Source: Pseudobdellovibrionaceae bacterium
GTDB taxonomy: Bacteria; Bdellovibrionota; Bdellovibrionia; Bdellovibrionales; Bdellovibrionaceae
DNA length: 64,000 nt
Assembly (NCBI GenBank): GCA_019637955.1
Contig: JAHBUS010000003.1
Span: forward strand, 1 to 64,000
Direction: 5' to 3'
Below, one piece after another: positions 7,828 through 16,675 of the stretch. The first letter of the stretch is position 1; each line of letters starts with the position of its first letter. The notes below the pieces were generated by a model. The model was not told the origin of the DNA. It saw only the letters and a program-made list of their open reading frames with translations, and did not search any database. Position numbers and translations under genes: made by a program.

Positions 7828-8114
7828 ATTTCCGACAGCACCGCTTTGCGGCTGCCGATTTTTTGCCCGCGGACGCGGGTTTTGCCCTTCAGCGCGGGCT
7901 TGAACACCAACTTGACCTCGTGGCCTTGCACGGCTTCGATTTCCTGCAAATTGTCGATGTGCATGCGCAGCTCGCGGAATTCCGCGAGTTCGCGCGTGCG
8001 TGCGCGGGCCGCCGCCGGGTCTTCGGCCGCGATCAAATAACTCGTGTGCGCCTCGTAGAGAGCCGATCCCACGCGGGGATCGTAGTAGCCGCAGTGGGCG
8101 ATAAACAGTTTCAT
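7824..8114 (-). CDS. DUF1543-family protein
   Basis: A 96-residue cytosolic protein starting MKLFIAHCGYYDPR and containing YEAHTSYLIAAEDPAAARARTRELAEF, the pattern of the DUF1543 family, a small domain of unknown function. Length agrees with single-domain members. ATG 8114 overlaps the stop of the upstream DUF421 gene by four bases (ATGA) and has GGAAGG upstream, so the two form a unit. No catalytic residues can be assigned. Confidence 0.65.
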   Translation of the reverse strand: MKLFIAHCGYYDPRVGSALYEAHTSYLIAAEDPAAARARTRELAEFRELRMHIDNLQEIEAVQGHEVKLVFKPALKGKTRVRGQKIGSRKAVLSEI

Positions 8115-8617
8115 GAGAGGCCTTCCGTTGTCGATTCGCGTTCAGCGGGAGGTGCAGGGTGGCCTTCAAAGCGGATCACCGACACCTTGCCATTGGTTTC
8201 AAGCACGCCCCATTTGACTTGATCGAGAAACTCCACGCCGTGCTCACGCAAGGTCCCGAATAGTTCACCGCGAGAAATTTTTTGTTTCTCCATGGAGGCT
8301 TTGTTCAATCGACCCTCACGGATAAGAACGACGGGTTTTCCTTCGATGACACGCTCGGCGCGGGCGGACTGAAAAGCCAAGAGGTCGGTGCCGTAGTTGA
8401 GGGCCACGAGCGTCGCCGCGCACACCATTCCGCCGAGCAGCGAATTTTCGCCCCCCAGCAGCGAGTTGCTCACGCCTTCGCTGATAATCAAAAGAAGGAC
8501 GAGGTCAAACGGGGAAAGCTGACCGATCTGTTTTTTTCCGACGAGACGGAGCAGGATAAACACGAACGCGTAAACCACCGCGCCACGAATGATCATTTCA
8601 AGAAGAGGGAGGTCCAT
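8111..8617 (-). CDS. DUF421/YetF-family membrane protein
   Basis: About 168 residues. The N-terminal 85 residues hold three membrane helices with the family signature RLVGKKQIGQLSPFDLVLLL, followed by ISEGVSNSLLGG; the C-terminal cytosolic domain contains GKPVVLIREGRLN and LREHGVEFLDQVKWGVLETNGKVSV, both characteristic of YetF-like proteins. The function of the family is unknown. The start is uncertain: ATG 8617 is about ten bases after GAAGG, ATG 8626 lies too close to it, and the frame extends to 8659. It precedes the DUF1543 gene with a four-base overlap. Confidence 0.75.
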   Translation of the reverse strand: MDLPLLEMIIRGAVVYAFVFILLRLVGKKQIGQLSPFDLVLLLIISEGVSNSLLGGENSLLGGMVCAATLVALNYGTDLLAFQSARAERVIEGKPVVLIREGRLNKASMEKQKISRGELFGTLREHGVEFLDQVKWGVLETNGKVSVIRFEGHPAPPAERESTTEGLS

Positions 8618-8724
8618 CGTCCACATGCCTTCACGTCCGTGCAAAAGCATGACCAGCAAGGGGAGGGGGCAGGGCCGGGTTTTTGGGTCAGGATGCCCGG
8701 TCTCGGGCGGGAATATTGCCCTTG

Positions 8725-9303
8725 TTAGTGGGGCTGGTTGGGTTCCTTCAAACTCTTAACGAACTCGAGCATCTCCAAGCTTTCGGCCTTCGTGGGGGAA
8801 ACTCGGTACTGGAACATCAGCGCGTAGACTTGGCGGCCGACGCCCGTGATGTAAATGTGGCGTTCGCGCGAAATGCTGGTGGCGTCGGGATCCTCCATCG
8901 TGACCAAACAGCCTTGACCGTTGGACGATTGAAAAGTCTCGGAGCGGGTTTTTTTCAGCATGCTGCCTTCGAAGGAACCCACCATTTTTTGCACAAAGGC
9001 TTCGCAGGATCGGCGCGTGAGCGGGTTTGTTTTTTCACCGAATCCATAGAGATAAATCTGTTGGAGCTGGGGAGTGCGCGCGTAAGGCCGTTGCAACACG
9101 CCAATGAACTCCTCACTGCGCGCAAAGCCGAGCATATTGTCCGAATTGGCGGCCATGTAGGAGATGCTGTCGTCCGCGACGAAGGGAAGATCGTCGGCGA
9201 CTTTTCGTTCGGCGGTTTTCTTGCTTGGAGGCGATTTCTGAATGACGCCCGACTGAGCTTCGAAACTGAGAGCCGCGAGAAGGACGAAAACAATTGCTTT
9301 CAT
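8725..9303 (-). CDS. Secreted hypothetical protein
   Basis: A 192-residue protein with a signal peptide (MKAIVFVLLAALSFEAQSG). The mature part shows mixed alpha/beta composition with two cysteines (RRSCEAF and GQGCLV) that could form a disulfide, and a C-terminal segment HIYITGVGRQVYALMFQYRV resembling a beta-sheet. No family is recognised. AAGG lies four bases before ATG 9303; the frame extends to 9339 without a better site. It is divergent from the secreted gene at 9518. Confidence 0.6.
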   Translation of the reverse strand: MKAIVFVLLAALSFEAQSGVIQKSPPSKKTAERKVADDLPFVADDSISYMAANSDNMLGFARSEEFIGVLQRPYARTPQLQQIYLYGFGEKTNPLTRRSCEAFVQKMVGSFEGSMLKKTRSETFQSSNGQGCLVTMEDPDATSISRERHIYITGVGRQVYALMFQYRVSPTKAESLEMLEFVKSLKEPNQPH

Positions 9304-9517
9304 GCCCTTATTAGAACTTGAAATTGAGACAGCCGCCAAAGAAAAGAAGAGAAAATCGCCGCCGTCAAACTTTCAGACGGGTGTTCACAGAACCATTGAC
9401 GTTTATGAATGATCCGGCTCATCTTTCGACCCCGCGAAGGTCCTGACAGACATCACGTCTCAATCCGACCAAAGTCCCAACTCGAGACAAGGACTTCTTC
9501 TTGCAGCAAAAAACGGC

Positions 9518-10948
9518 ATGAGCAACTTTCGCGGACTTTTCATTCTGATGATTTTCTCCCTGAGCACGGTGGCGTCTCAGGTCGAGGCGAAGGATTCGCT
9601 CTTTCTTTCCTTTCAGGATTTCAAATCTCTGAACGCGCAAGACCGCGTTTCGTACCTTGAATCCATGCGCCAAATGGCCGTGAATTCGGAACGGACCGGG
9701 GCGCCGGTTCGCGGGGCTTCGATCTCGTCACCCTCTGAGTTCTGGGCGGCGGTTTTGATGGCGAAAGCCGAGGCCGCGCGCGGGGACTCCTGCATTTATG
9801 CCGGTTACCTTTCTCAGCGCGATTCGAACAACTCGTGCGTGCGACCGGCAGCGGCTTCCGGCAGCTGCGGCGCGGGTCAAACCCAGTGCAACCCGCTACT
9901 TTTCGGTTACGGTCCTTCTTCGGGCGGGATCTGCACCAGCGACCGCTCGTATCCCACGCGCGATTGCGAGAAAAAATACCAAGCTCTTCCCAACTACAAA
10001 GCCTACGATGTCGCCAACGAACTCGTGAAACGCAACATGCAAGGTGAGTTCGACGCGCAGGCGGCGAAGCTGCAGCAGTACTGCTCCGGTTCAACCTCGG
10101 GCGAACAGCGCAACATGTGTAAAATGCTGTCGGCCAAGAGCTCGTTCATGAAAGCCAAGATTGCGGCGTCGGAACAGCGCAAACGCGACAGCGAGCGCCA
10201 GCCCGCCCAAGCACAAGACCGTCCTCAGGCCGCGCCCGCCGCCCCGCAAGTGCAGGCTCCCGCAGCTCCCGCACCGGCACCTCGGAGCGAACCGGCCACT
10301 CCGGCAGCGCCGCCTCGGCAAAGTGACATCGCTTCGCCCGCGGCTCCTGCGCCCTCGCAGCCGGCCCCCGCAGCTGCGCCGGCGGCGAACCCCGCTCCGA
10401 CGGCTCCGGCTCAAGCCGCGCCCCGAGCGGCGGAGCCTCGCCCCACGCAGGCGTCCGACACGCCCCCCGCGGCACCGGCGCCCGCGCGTTCCGCCGATGG
10501 CTGTATCCGCAACATCACCGATTACAAGGCGGTTGAGTCCAAGCTTCCGGAGCCTTTCCGCAAAATGCTCGATCAGCGTTCGAACGGTGTTTTTATGTCG
10601 GGTTCGAAATCGGTCCCGCTGATTATCAATCTGAAAATGGTCATGAATTTGCGTTTCGTCGAAGTGAACGGTGTGAAGAAGCTGAAGTTGCAAAGCGCGA
10701 TTTCGAGTGATGCGCCCTCACTCGCCTCGAACTCGGACTCCGACAGTTACGTGGATAAAATCTGTTTGCAGGGCGATGCGATGCTGGTTCATATTCCCGG
10801 GGCGCCGGTGACCACCGTCAAAATGAACGGCCGTCAGGTGAATATCAGCACCTCCAAAGGCGGGATGGATGTGGACCTCGTCGACAAGCCCTCTTACAAC
10901 ATGCAGCTGGCCGGTGTTCGATCGGCCATCCGCGGCGGCGCGCGCTAA
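9518..10948 (+). CDS. Secreted protein with long Pro/Ala-rich linker
   Basis: A 476-residue protein with a signal peptide (residues 1-24). Residues 25-210 form a Cys-containing domain with CGAGQTQCNPLLFGYG and a run of further cysteines, a pattern I associate with secreted Bdellovibrio-group proteins. Residues about 225-325 are a low-complexity Ala/Pro/Gln linker, and residues 325-476 form a second domain starting with CIRNITDYKAVE. ATG 9518 lacks a clear ribosome site, but the signal peptide begins there. A periplasmic or surface protein with two domains on a stalk-like spacer is likely; no enzyme motif is seen. Confidence 0.65.
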   Translation: MSNFRGLFILMIFSLSTVASQVEAKDSLFLSFQDFKSLNAQDRVSYLESMRQMAVNSERTGAPVRGASISSPSEFWAAVLMAKAEAARGDSCIYAGYLSQRDSNNSCVRPAAASGSCGAGQTQCNPLLFGYGPSSGGICTSDRSYPTRDCEKKYQALPNYKAYDVANELVKRNMQGEFDAQAAKLQQYCSGSTSGEQRNMCKMLSAKSSFMKAKIAASEQRKRDSERQPAQAQDRPQAAPAAPQVQAPAAPAPAPRSEPATPAAPPRQSDIASPAAPAPSQPAPAAAPAANPAPTAPAQAAPRAAEPRPTQASDTPPAAPAPARSADGCIRNITDYKAVESKLPEPFRKMLDQRSNGVFMSGSKSVPLIINLKMVMNLRFVEVNGVKKLKLQSAISSDAPSLASNSDSDSYVDKICLQGDAMLVHIPGAPVTTVKMNGRQVNISTSKGGMDVDLVDKPSYNMQLAGVRSAIRGGAR

Positions 10949-11191
10949 GACCCCTCGCAAGACCCCACGTTTCTGATAACGACGTCATTCTTCCGTGACG
11001 TGTCTTGCCATTCTACAAAGGCAAATCTGCCTAATAAAGCAACAAGGTTTAACGTCAAATCCGCGACAGCGCAGTGTTTGCGACTTTCGGCGGGTTAAGA
11101 AGACGTTACGAGTCTTGAGAGTTTGTTAATGTTTAGCCACGAAACACTTTTTTGTTTTTAAAACATAAAAAACGGGGAAGACTCGCGGTCT

Positions 11192-13000
11192 ATGTCTCGC
11201 TCCACCGTGGCCCGCATCCAAGATATTCTCATCACGTCTGAGCTCGAAAGCCGCAGCGTGCGTCTGCCCAATTTGATGGCCGAGAACATGATGATGGCGT
11301 CGCTCGCTCAGGAACTCGCGCATGGCTCCCAAAGTTTTCTTAACAATGTGGTCATGACGGCGCGGCATCTTTGCAAAGCGGGCGGGGCGGGGATCGCGCT
11401 CGTCAAAGACGAGGATGGACGCCGCCAACTGCATTGGCCCGCCATCGTGGGAGAGTTTTCCTGCTCGGAGGGGCGGCTCACCGCTCTCGAGGACAACCCG
11501 ATTGGTTACACGATCCAGAGCGGTCAGCCTCAGCTCTTTAGCCACCCTTCACGTTATTATCCCACGCTCTCTTTGCATGGTCCCGAGATCGTCGAGGGGC
11601 TGGCCATTCCGATCTTGGCCACGAAAGACGATCAAGTCATCGGCGCGATCTGGGTGGTGTCCCACGATGTCGATCACGGGTTTGACGCCGAAGACCTTCG
11701 GGTGATGCAGGCGCTGACCCGTTACATCGCGGCTTTTCTGGAAGCCTTCGACAAACAAGAGCGCGTGCACCAAGCCTCGTTGAGTAAAAGTTTTTTTCTG
11801 GCCAATATGAGCCATGAGATCCGCACCCCCCTGAGCATCATCCTGGGTTTTAGCGAACTGCTCAAAGACGACAAGGTCCCGGCGCAAGACCGCGCCCAGT
11901 TTTTGTGTTCGATCGAGCGCAACGGCAAACTGCTCACCAAAATCATCGACGAAATTTTGGATCTTTCAAAAGTCGAAGCGGGCAAGGTGCAGCTCGAGGA
12001 GCTTGAGTTCTCGTTGAAATCTCTCGTCGGTGAGGTCGCCGGCGTCTTTGGCGAAAAACTGCAAGCCAAGTCGCTCTCGCTCACGTGCTTTTTTGATGAG
12101 GGCGTCCCGGACCGCGTCTTTTCGGACCCGACACGTCTGCGACAAATTTTGATGAACTTGATCGGCAACGCGGTGAAGTTCACGAGCCGGGGGGGAATCA
12201 CGCTGCGGGTTTCCGCGCTCCCCTCGTCCTCTCCGGGGCACCAGCAACTGATGATCCGTGTGCAAGACTCCGGTGAGGGGATCGAAGCCTCCAGGCAGAA
12301 GCGGCTCTTTGAGCCCTTCACCCAGGCGGAGGCCAGCACCAAGCGCCGTTTTGGCGGAACGGGTTTGGGTCTTCTGCTCTCGAAGAAATTTGCGGTGGCT
12401 CTGGGCGGAGACGTGTCGATCGAATCGTCGGTCCCGGGTCAGGGCACGACGTTCTTGGTTCGTTTAACGGTGCGAGAAGCCGAGGCTGAAAAGTCACCCG
12501 CTCCCGCCGCCATCAAAAAGACCGTCGAAGGGGTCCGTCTGACCGGCGCCCGTGTCCTGGTGGTCGACGACTCTTCGGACAATCTCGCTTTGACCGGAAC
12601 GCTTTTGCGGCGTCATGATGCGACCGTTTGGACCGCCTCCTGCGGTGAGCAGGCCCTTCAGCTTTGCCAAGTCGAGCCGATCGATCTGGTGTTCCTCGAT
12701 ATTCAAATGCCGGGGATGGACGGGTTCGAAACTTTGAAACGCCTCAAAGACATGGGATTTGCAAAACCGGTGGTGGCCATGACCGCTCACGCCATGAACA
12801 ACGAACGCCGCCAGTGCTTTGAAGCGGGATTTTCGTACCACATTCCCAAGCCCTTCAATTTTGACGAGATGCTGGAAACGGTCCGCCACTTTGTCTTCGG
12901 TGCCGGGACCACCGTTTCAGAAACTAAATTTGGCGCGCTTCACTCGCGCCCGCCGTCCGCGCCGCTGCCGTCTCATCGCCCGGCTCCAAGTCCGGAATAA
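11192..13000 (+). CDS. GAF hybrid histidine kinase with receiver
   Basis: A 602-residue soluble hybrid kinase. Residues about 40-185 are a GAF-like sensor; HisKA has the H-box FFLANMSHEIRTPLS with His208; the ATPase region shows NLIGNAVKFTSRGG (N-box), DSGEGI (G1) and FGGTGLGLLLSK (G2). A C-terminal receiver (about 450-570) has VVDDSSDN, phosphoacceptor Asp503 in FLDIQMPGMDG and Lys in PKPFNF. No membrane segments. It is a paralogue of the larger kinase at 56656, sharing the sensor. The last 77 bases overlap the convergent kinase gene. Output partner unknown; the ORF start has a weak GGGGAAG site. Confidence 0.85.
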   Translation: MSRSTVARIQDILITSELESRSVRLPNLMAENMMMASLAQELAHGSQSFLNNVVMTARHLCKAGGAGIALVKDEDGRRQLHWPAIVGEFSCSEGRLTALEDNPIGYTIQSGQPQLFSHPSRYYPTLSLHGPEIVEGLAIPILATKDDQVIGAIWVVSHDVDHGFDAEDLRVMQALTRYIAAFLEAFDKQERVHQASLSKSFFLANMSHEIRTPLSIILGFSELLKDDKVPAQDRAQFLCSIERNGKLLTKIIDEILDLSKVEAGKVQLEELEFSLKSLVGEVAGVFGEKLQAKSLSLTCFFDEGVPDRVFSDPTRLRQILMNLIGNAVKFTSRGGITLRVSALPSSSPGHQQLMIRVQDSGEGIEASRQKRLFEPFTQAEASTKRRFGGTGLGLLLSKKFAVALGGDVSIESSVPGQGTTFLVRLTVREAEAEKSPAPAAIKKTVEGVRLTGARVLVVDDSSDNLALTGTLLRRHDATVWTASCGEQALQLCQVEPIDLVFLDIQMPGMDGFETLKRLKDMGFAKPVVAMTAHAMNNERRQCFEAGFSYHIPKPFNFDEMLETVRHFVFGAGTTVSETKFGALHSRPPSAPLPSHRPAPSPE

Positions 13001-14336
13001 AGAACGTAAATCTTGTGCCAAACTCCGGGGCGCTTTCGGCGCGGATGACGCCGCCATGAGCTTCGACCAAACCTTTACAAATCGCCAGGCCCAAGCCCGC
13101 TCCTTGTTTTTGCGACGAGCGCGGCTGCCAGTACCGGTCGAAGACGTGCGGGAGCACGTCCGCGGGGATCACCGTGCCCGAATTCTCGATGACGAAGCGA
13201 GCGCCCGAAGCGGAATTTTCGCAGGTCACCTGCACGCGGCCACCAGTGGGCGTGTACTTGAGCGCATTGCTGATCAAATTTGAGAGCACCTGCCCGACGC
13301 GCGTTTCATCGCAGTTGAGCGATTCGTTGCCCGACGGAAAGACCACGCGGTAATCCAAAGACTTTTCACGGGCCATGAGGCGAAGCGGTTCGATGTAAAG
13401 ATGGGCGAGTTTTTTAAGCGGGCACCGGTCTTTTTCTAGAACCAAGTTTCCGCTCTCAATTTTGGTGTTGTCCAAAAGTTGGTGGATCAGCTGATTCATG
13501 CTTTGGACCGATCTTTCGGCGATCTCGAGTCCCAATTTGGATTCGCCTTGGCGTGCGCTCTCATCTTCTTGCAAAATGCGAAGGCTCATTTCCATGGTCG
13601 CGAGCGGGCTTTTCAAATCGTGCGCGACGACCTCGACGATCTCTTTGCGGGCCAATGAAAGGCGCCGCTCATTGCGCAAGAGGCGGTCTTGCAAAAGGGC
13701 TTCGCGGCGCTTGGCGCGCGCCGAGTAATAAAGAAGCACGCCGATCACGCCCAAAAAAATCAACGCCAGAAAGCTCAGCGCGACCGCAAATCGCAGATGA
13801 TCCGCCGACACCCGTCGAGCATCGGCTTGGACGTCCAGCAGGCGCCGGTCCATCCGCGACGTCAGCAGATCCAGCTGATGGTCGATCTCCATCGGGCGTG
13901 AGGCCAGCATCTCGCGCACATCCTTTTCGCCCAGCGCGAAAGCGCCCGGCTGCCGGCGTTGGCGCAAGATCGATTCGGCAAAGCTAAAAGTTTCCCGCTC
14001 GGAGGTTCGGATCTTCTGAATTAAGCTCAGCGAATCTTCGTTGGCCGAGAGGGATTCGAGCTTCGCGATCATGGTGGCAAAGGTGCGGTGGGTGTCTTCG
14101 ATGCGCTCAAGTTCCGCGTTCGACGCCTTGAGGGCGATCACGGGAAGCAGCGCGAGCTGAAAATCGTAGAGCGCGCTGATCTTTTCGGCGAGCACGGCCT
14201 TTTGCACTTGGCTGGCCACGCGTTCGGCTTGCTCTGCGTTTCCGCGGGCGAGCGAGACGATCGACGCCGTTCCCAGCACCGCCACCAGGCCAAAAAACAA
14301 AATGAATCCAAAGAGGTATTTGCGATCCATGTTCAT
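12924..14336 (-). CDS. Membrane sensor histidine kinase
   Basis: A 470-residue kinase. An N-terminal membrane helix (about 5-27) and a second near residue 190 (FAVALSFLALIFLGVIGVLL) enclose a helical periplasmic sensor of about 155 residues, similar to four-helix bundle sensors. The H-box is EVVAHDLKSPLATMEMS, followed by the N-box NLISNALKYTPTGG and G2 GAGLGLAICKG. There is no receiver domain and no adjacent regulator, so its partner is elsewhere. ATG 14336 or 14330 is the probable start, after AAAGG; a GTG at 14348 is also in frame. It is divergent from lamB and convergent with the 11192 kinase. Confidence 0.85.
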   Translation of the reverse strand: MNMDRKYLFGFILFFGLVAVLGTASIVSLARGNAEQAERVASQVQKAVLAEKISALYDFQLALLPVIALKASNAELERIEDTHRTFATMIAKLESLSANEDSLSLIQKIRTSERETFSFAESILRQRRQPGAFALGEKDVREMLASRPMEIDHQLDLLTSRMDRRLLDVQADARRVSADHLRFAVALSFLALIFLGVIGVLLYYSARAKRREALLQDRLLRNERRLSLARKEIVEVVAHDLKSPLATMEMSLRILQEDESARQGESKLGLEIAERSVQSMNQLIHQLLDNTKIESGNLVLEKDRCPLKKLAHLYIEPLRLMAREKSLDYRVVFPSGNESLNCDETRVGQVLSNLISNALKYTPTGGRVQVTCENSASGARFVIENSGTVIPADVLPHVFDRYWQPRSSQKQGAGLGLAICKGLVEAHGGVIRAESAPEFGTRFTFFIPDLEPGDETAAARTAGASEARQI

Positions 14337-14479
14337 AGAAAACCGCACCTTTCTCAGGAGTTGCCTCCAGTGTAGACCTCTGGCACCGGCTGTCCAGAGC
14401 CACCTGGGTCGGGCCTTCAGGTTTCTTGATGCTGCGTGTTTTGTCGGGACATTCCGGGCACTTGTGTTACGAAGGCCCC

Positions 14480-15766
14480 ATGCAGAAAACCTCGATCTTT
14501 TTATCCGCCTTCTTTCTTAGCCTGTCCTCTTACGCGGTGACCCCAGACCTCGGCGTCTACCTTCGAGCTGGCAGTGGCAGCAATGCCGCCGGTGGCGCAC
14601 AAGAGTGCATCTCCAACAAAGGCAGCGGCGGCAACGAGTTCCGTCTCGGCAATGAGTGCGGCATCTACGGCGAGTTTGGAATCGGCGCGACGCTGCTCAA
14701 AGCCGAGAACGAGCGCGCGCCGTTCTGGCGTTTGTTCACGAACTTCGCGTTCGCCTACAACAACCGGACGGACTGGGAGGGCAACAATCCCAACAACTGG
14801 GTCTTGCGCGAAGTGTACACCGAAGGTGGCCGCGTCGACGGTCTGGATTTCACCGCGTGGGCGGGGAAACGCTTCTACCGTTGGGGCGACGTTCATATGA
14901 ACGACTTCTATCCCGTCAACTTCAGCGGTCCGGGCGGGGGGATCGGCGGTTTGCATTTTGGAAAGGGCGTTCTCTCCTTCGCCGTCATTCAAAATGCACA
15001 GTCCGATGAAATCAACGGTGCCACCGGACAGGTCACGCGCGTGGGCAATGCGGCCAAATCAACGCTTCACGTGCGCTACGACGACATGCCAACGGCTTTT
15101 GGTGTGTTGTCGCTCTGGGCGGTTGCCGGCACCACGCCTTCGACCAAAACCACGGCCACCCCCGAAACCAATTACAAAGCCGCGACCGGCGGCTTTTTGG
15201 CGGCCCGGCTCAGCAGCGCGCTCACCGAAAAAACCCGGAACGAGTTCGGTCTCGCTTTTGGTCAAAGCATCATGAGCAACATGGGTTCCTCGGGAGATTT
15301 GGTGAAAGATTGCGACACCGCCACCGATGCTTCGTGCAACGTCACGGGGTCTTCGCGCGTGCGCGCTTGGAACAGCGTCGTGTACGAAGGTGAGAGCTGG
15401 TCGGTCGCGGGCGCCCTGATGTTCGACGAACTGAGCAAGGGCACCAGCGCGGACTCTCGCGTGCGTTGGACGTCCGCCGGTGTTCGCCCCACGTATTGGA
15501 TCACCGAGCACATCAGCCTCGCGGGGCAGGCGGGGATTTCAAATGTTGTGGATGAAAGCGACGGCTTGGGCGCGCGCAATTTGTGGCGCGTGACGATCGC
15601 GCCGCAAATTTCGATGAGCAAGGGCTACTTCGCGCGTCCCGTGATCCGCGCTTACTACTCGCGCACGCAGTGGAACGAGAGCAACCAAATCAGCGCGGCC
15701 GGCACCTCGGCGGCCGCGGACAAGTCGATCGATTCGCTGGGATTTCAGACGGAAGTTTGGTTTTAA
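14480..15766 (+). CDS. lamB: Maltoporin-like sugar porin
   Basis: A 428-residue outer-membrane barrel with a signal peptide (MQKTSIFLSAFFLSLSSYA). Features of the LamB family are GVYLRAGSG at the mature start, RLGNECGIYGEFG, AWAGKRFYRWGDVHMNDFY and a final aromatic residue (TEVWF). Length matches maltoporins. The protein would let maltodextrins cross the outer membrane, in agreement with the adjoining minus-strand starch operon, whose last gene ends within four bases of the lamB stop. ATG 14480 follows GAAGG; an earlier in-frame ATG at 14426 would precede the signal peptide and is rejected. Confidence 0.85.
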   Translation: MQKTSIFLSAFFLSLSSYAVTPDLGVYLRAGSGSNAAGGAQECISNKGSGGNEFRLGNECGIYGEFGIGATLLKAENERAPFWRLFTNFAFAYNNRTDWEGNNPNNWVLREVYTEGGRVDGLDFTAWAGKRFYRWGDVHMNDFYPVNFSGPGGGIGGLHFGKGVLSFAVIQNAQSDEINGATGQVTRVGNAAKSTLHVRYDDMPTAFGVLSLWAVAGTTPSTKTTATPETNYKAATGGFLAARLSSALTEKTRNEFGLAFGQSIMSNMGSSGDLVKDCDTATDASCNVTGSSRVRAWNSVVYEGESWSVAGALMFDELSKGTSADSRVRWTSAGVRPTYWITEHISLAGQAGISNVVDESDGLGARNLWRVTIAPQISMSKGYFARPVIRAYYSRTQWNESNQISAAGTSAAADKSIDSLGFQTEVWF

Positions 15767-16641
15767 TACAAACGCACGGCGAGCGGTTCTGCGGGGTGTA
15801 AGTCCTGTTGATGTTCTCGTGCGGGCGCGAAGACGAAGAGCCGCACTTCGCGCGCCGTGATCTCGATCACCACCGGGTTGATTTTTCCGTAAAAATACTT
15901 CGGTTCGCCATGCGCTTCGATCTTGAGATTCGATTCCGGCTGCGTGACGCGCAGAAGATCCGCGATCTCCTTTTGCCACTGCGGGACGTCTCTGAGCAAA
16001 AGGCGGGAGTTGATCGAAAGATCCAGATCCGACGATTTTAAGTTGGCTTTACCATTGATGAAGCTTCCCCCTAAGGTGATCACCGTTGTCGGACCGCCTT
16101 CCGGCAGAAGCGCGAGCTGATGCTGCAAGTACTCGAGGATCGGTTTGATCTCACGCAGTCCGTACGTGGTTCCGAACAAACGGTTTTGACGGTCGAAGAA
16201 CTCGCCCAGGACCTGCTCGGGATTTTTGGTCGTCAGCGCCTGTTGAAACTTGAGATCGTACCGTTCAATGAGAGTGAGCGCGCGGTCGAGAAGCCGTCGG
16301 CCCCCGATATGCCAGGACGCCATCGGGTTGGGATCCTGTTTGGGGATCTGGCGGTAGGCGCGGCCCAGGGAGCGCATCCAGTCCTCGCGCGCGGCCTCGG
16401 GCAAGGCGAGCAGCCCATTGGCCATCTCCCGCGAGATTTGAAACGATTTGGCGCCCTTCTGGAGGGTCTGAATAAGGTGGGCCTCGCGCTCTTCGGTGGT
16501 CTTGAGACGGGCCCAGGCGGGCATGGGATGCGAGGCCGCCGCCTGAAAAAGGCTTCGACACAGGCCCTGGGCGAGGCCCTTCTGCGGCACTCCCGCGACG
16601 AGAGCACCCAATACAATGAGAATCAGCAACGAAGATCGCAT
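15763..16641 (-). CDS. Secreted nucleotidyltransferase-like protein
   Basis: A 292-residue protein with a signal peptide (residues 1-24, ending VPQKGLAQG). Residues 191-207 read GGSFINGKANLKSSDLDLS, the GS-N9-13-DxD active-site pattern of the nucleotidyltransferase fold, with Asp205 and Asp207 as metal ligands. A third acidic residue is not obvious; VIEITA about residue 265 might supply it. The N-terminal half is helical and unlike known families. Being exported is unusual for this fold because nucleoside triphosphates are cytosolic. It is the last gene of the maltodextrin operon, 34 bases after the ROK kinase. Confidence 0.55.
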   Translation of the reverse strand: MRSSLLILIVLGALVAGVPQKGLAQGLCRSLFQAAASHPMPAWARLKTTEEREAHLIQTLQKGAKSFQISREMANGLLALPEAAREDWMRSLGRAYRQIPKQDPNPMASWHIGGRRLLDRALTLIERYDLKFQQALTTKNPEQVLGEFFDRQNRLFGTTYGLREIKPILEYLQHQLALLPEGGPTTVITLGGSFINGKANLKSSDLDLSINSRLLLRDVPQWQKEIADLLRVTQPESNLKIEAHGEPKYFYGKINPVVIEITAREVRLFVFAPAREHQQDLHPAEPLAVRLY

Positions 16642-16675
16642 CGAGGCTTTGGAATGCAGGGGCCGTGCCCCGGGA

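Noticed and set aside
16659-16671. GGGGC-CGT-GCCCC hairpin between the ROK kinase and the secreted protein
   Set aside because: Short stem, three-base loop and no T run; not enough for a terminator call.
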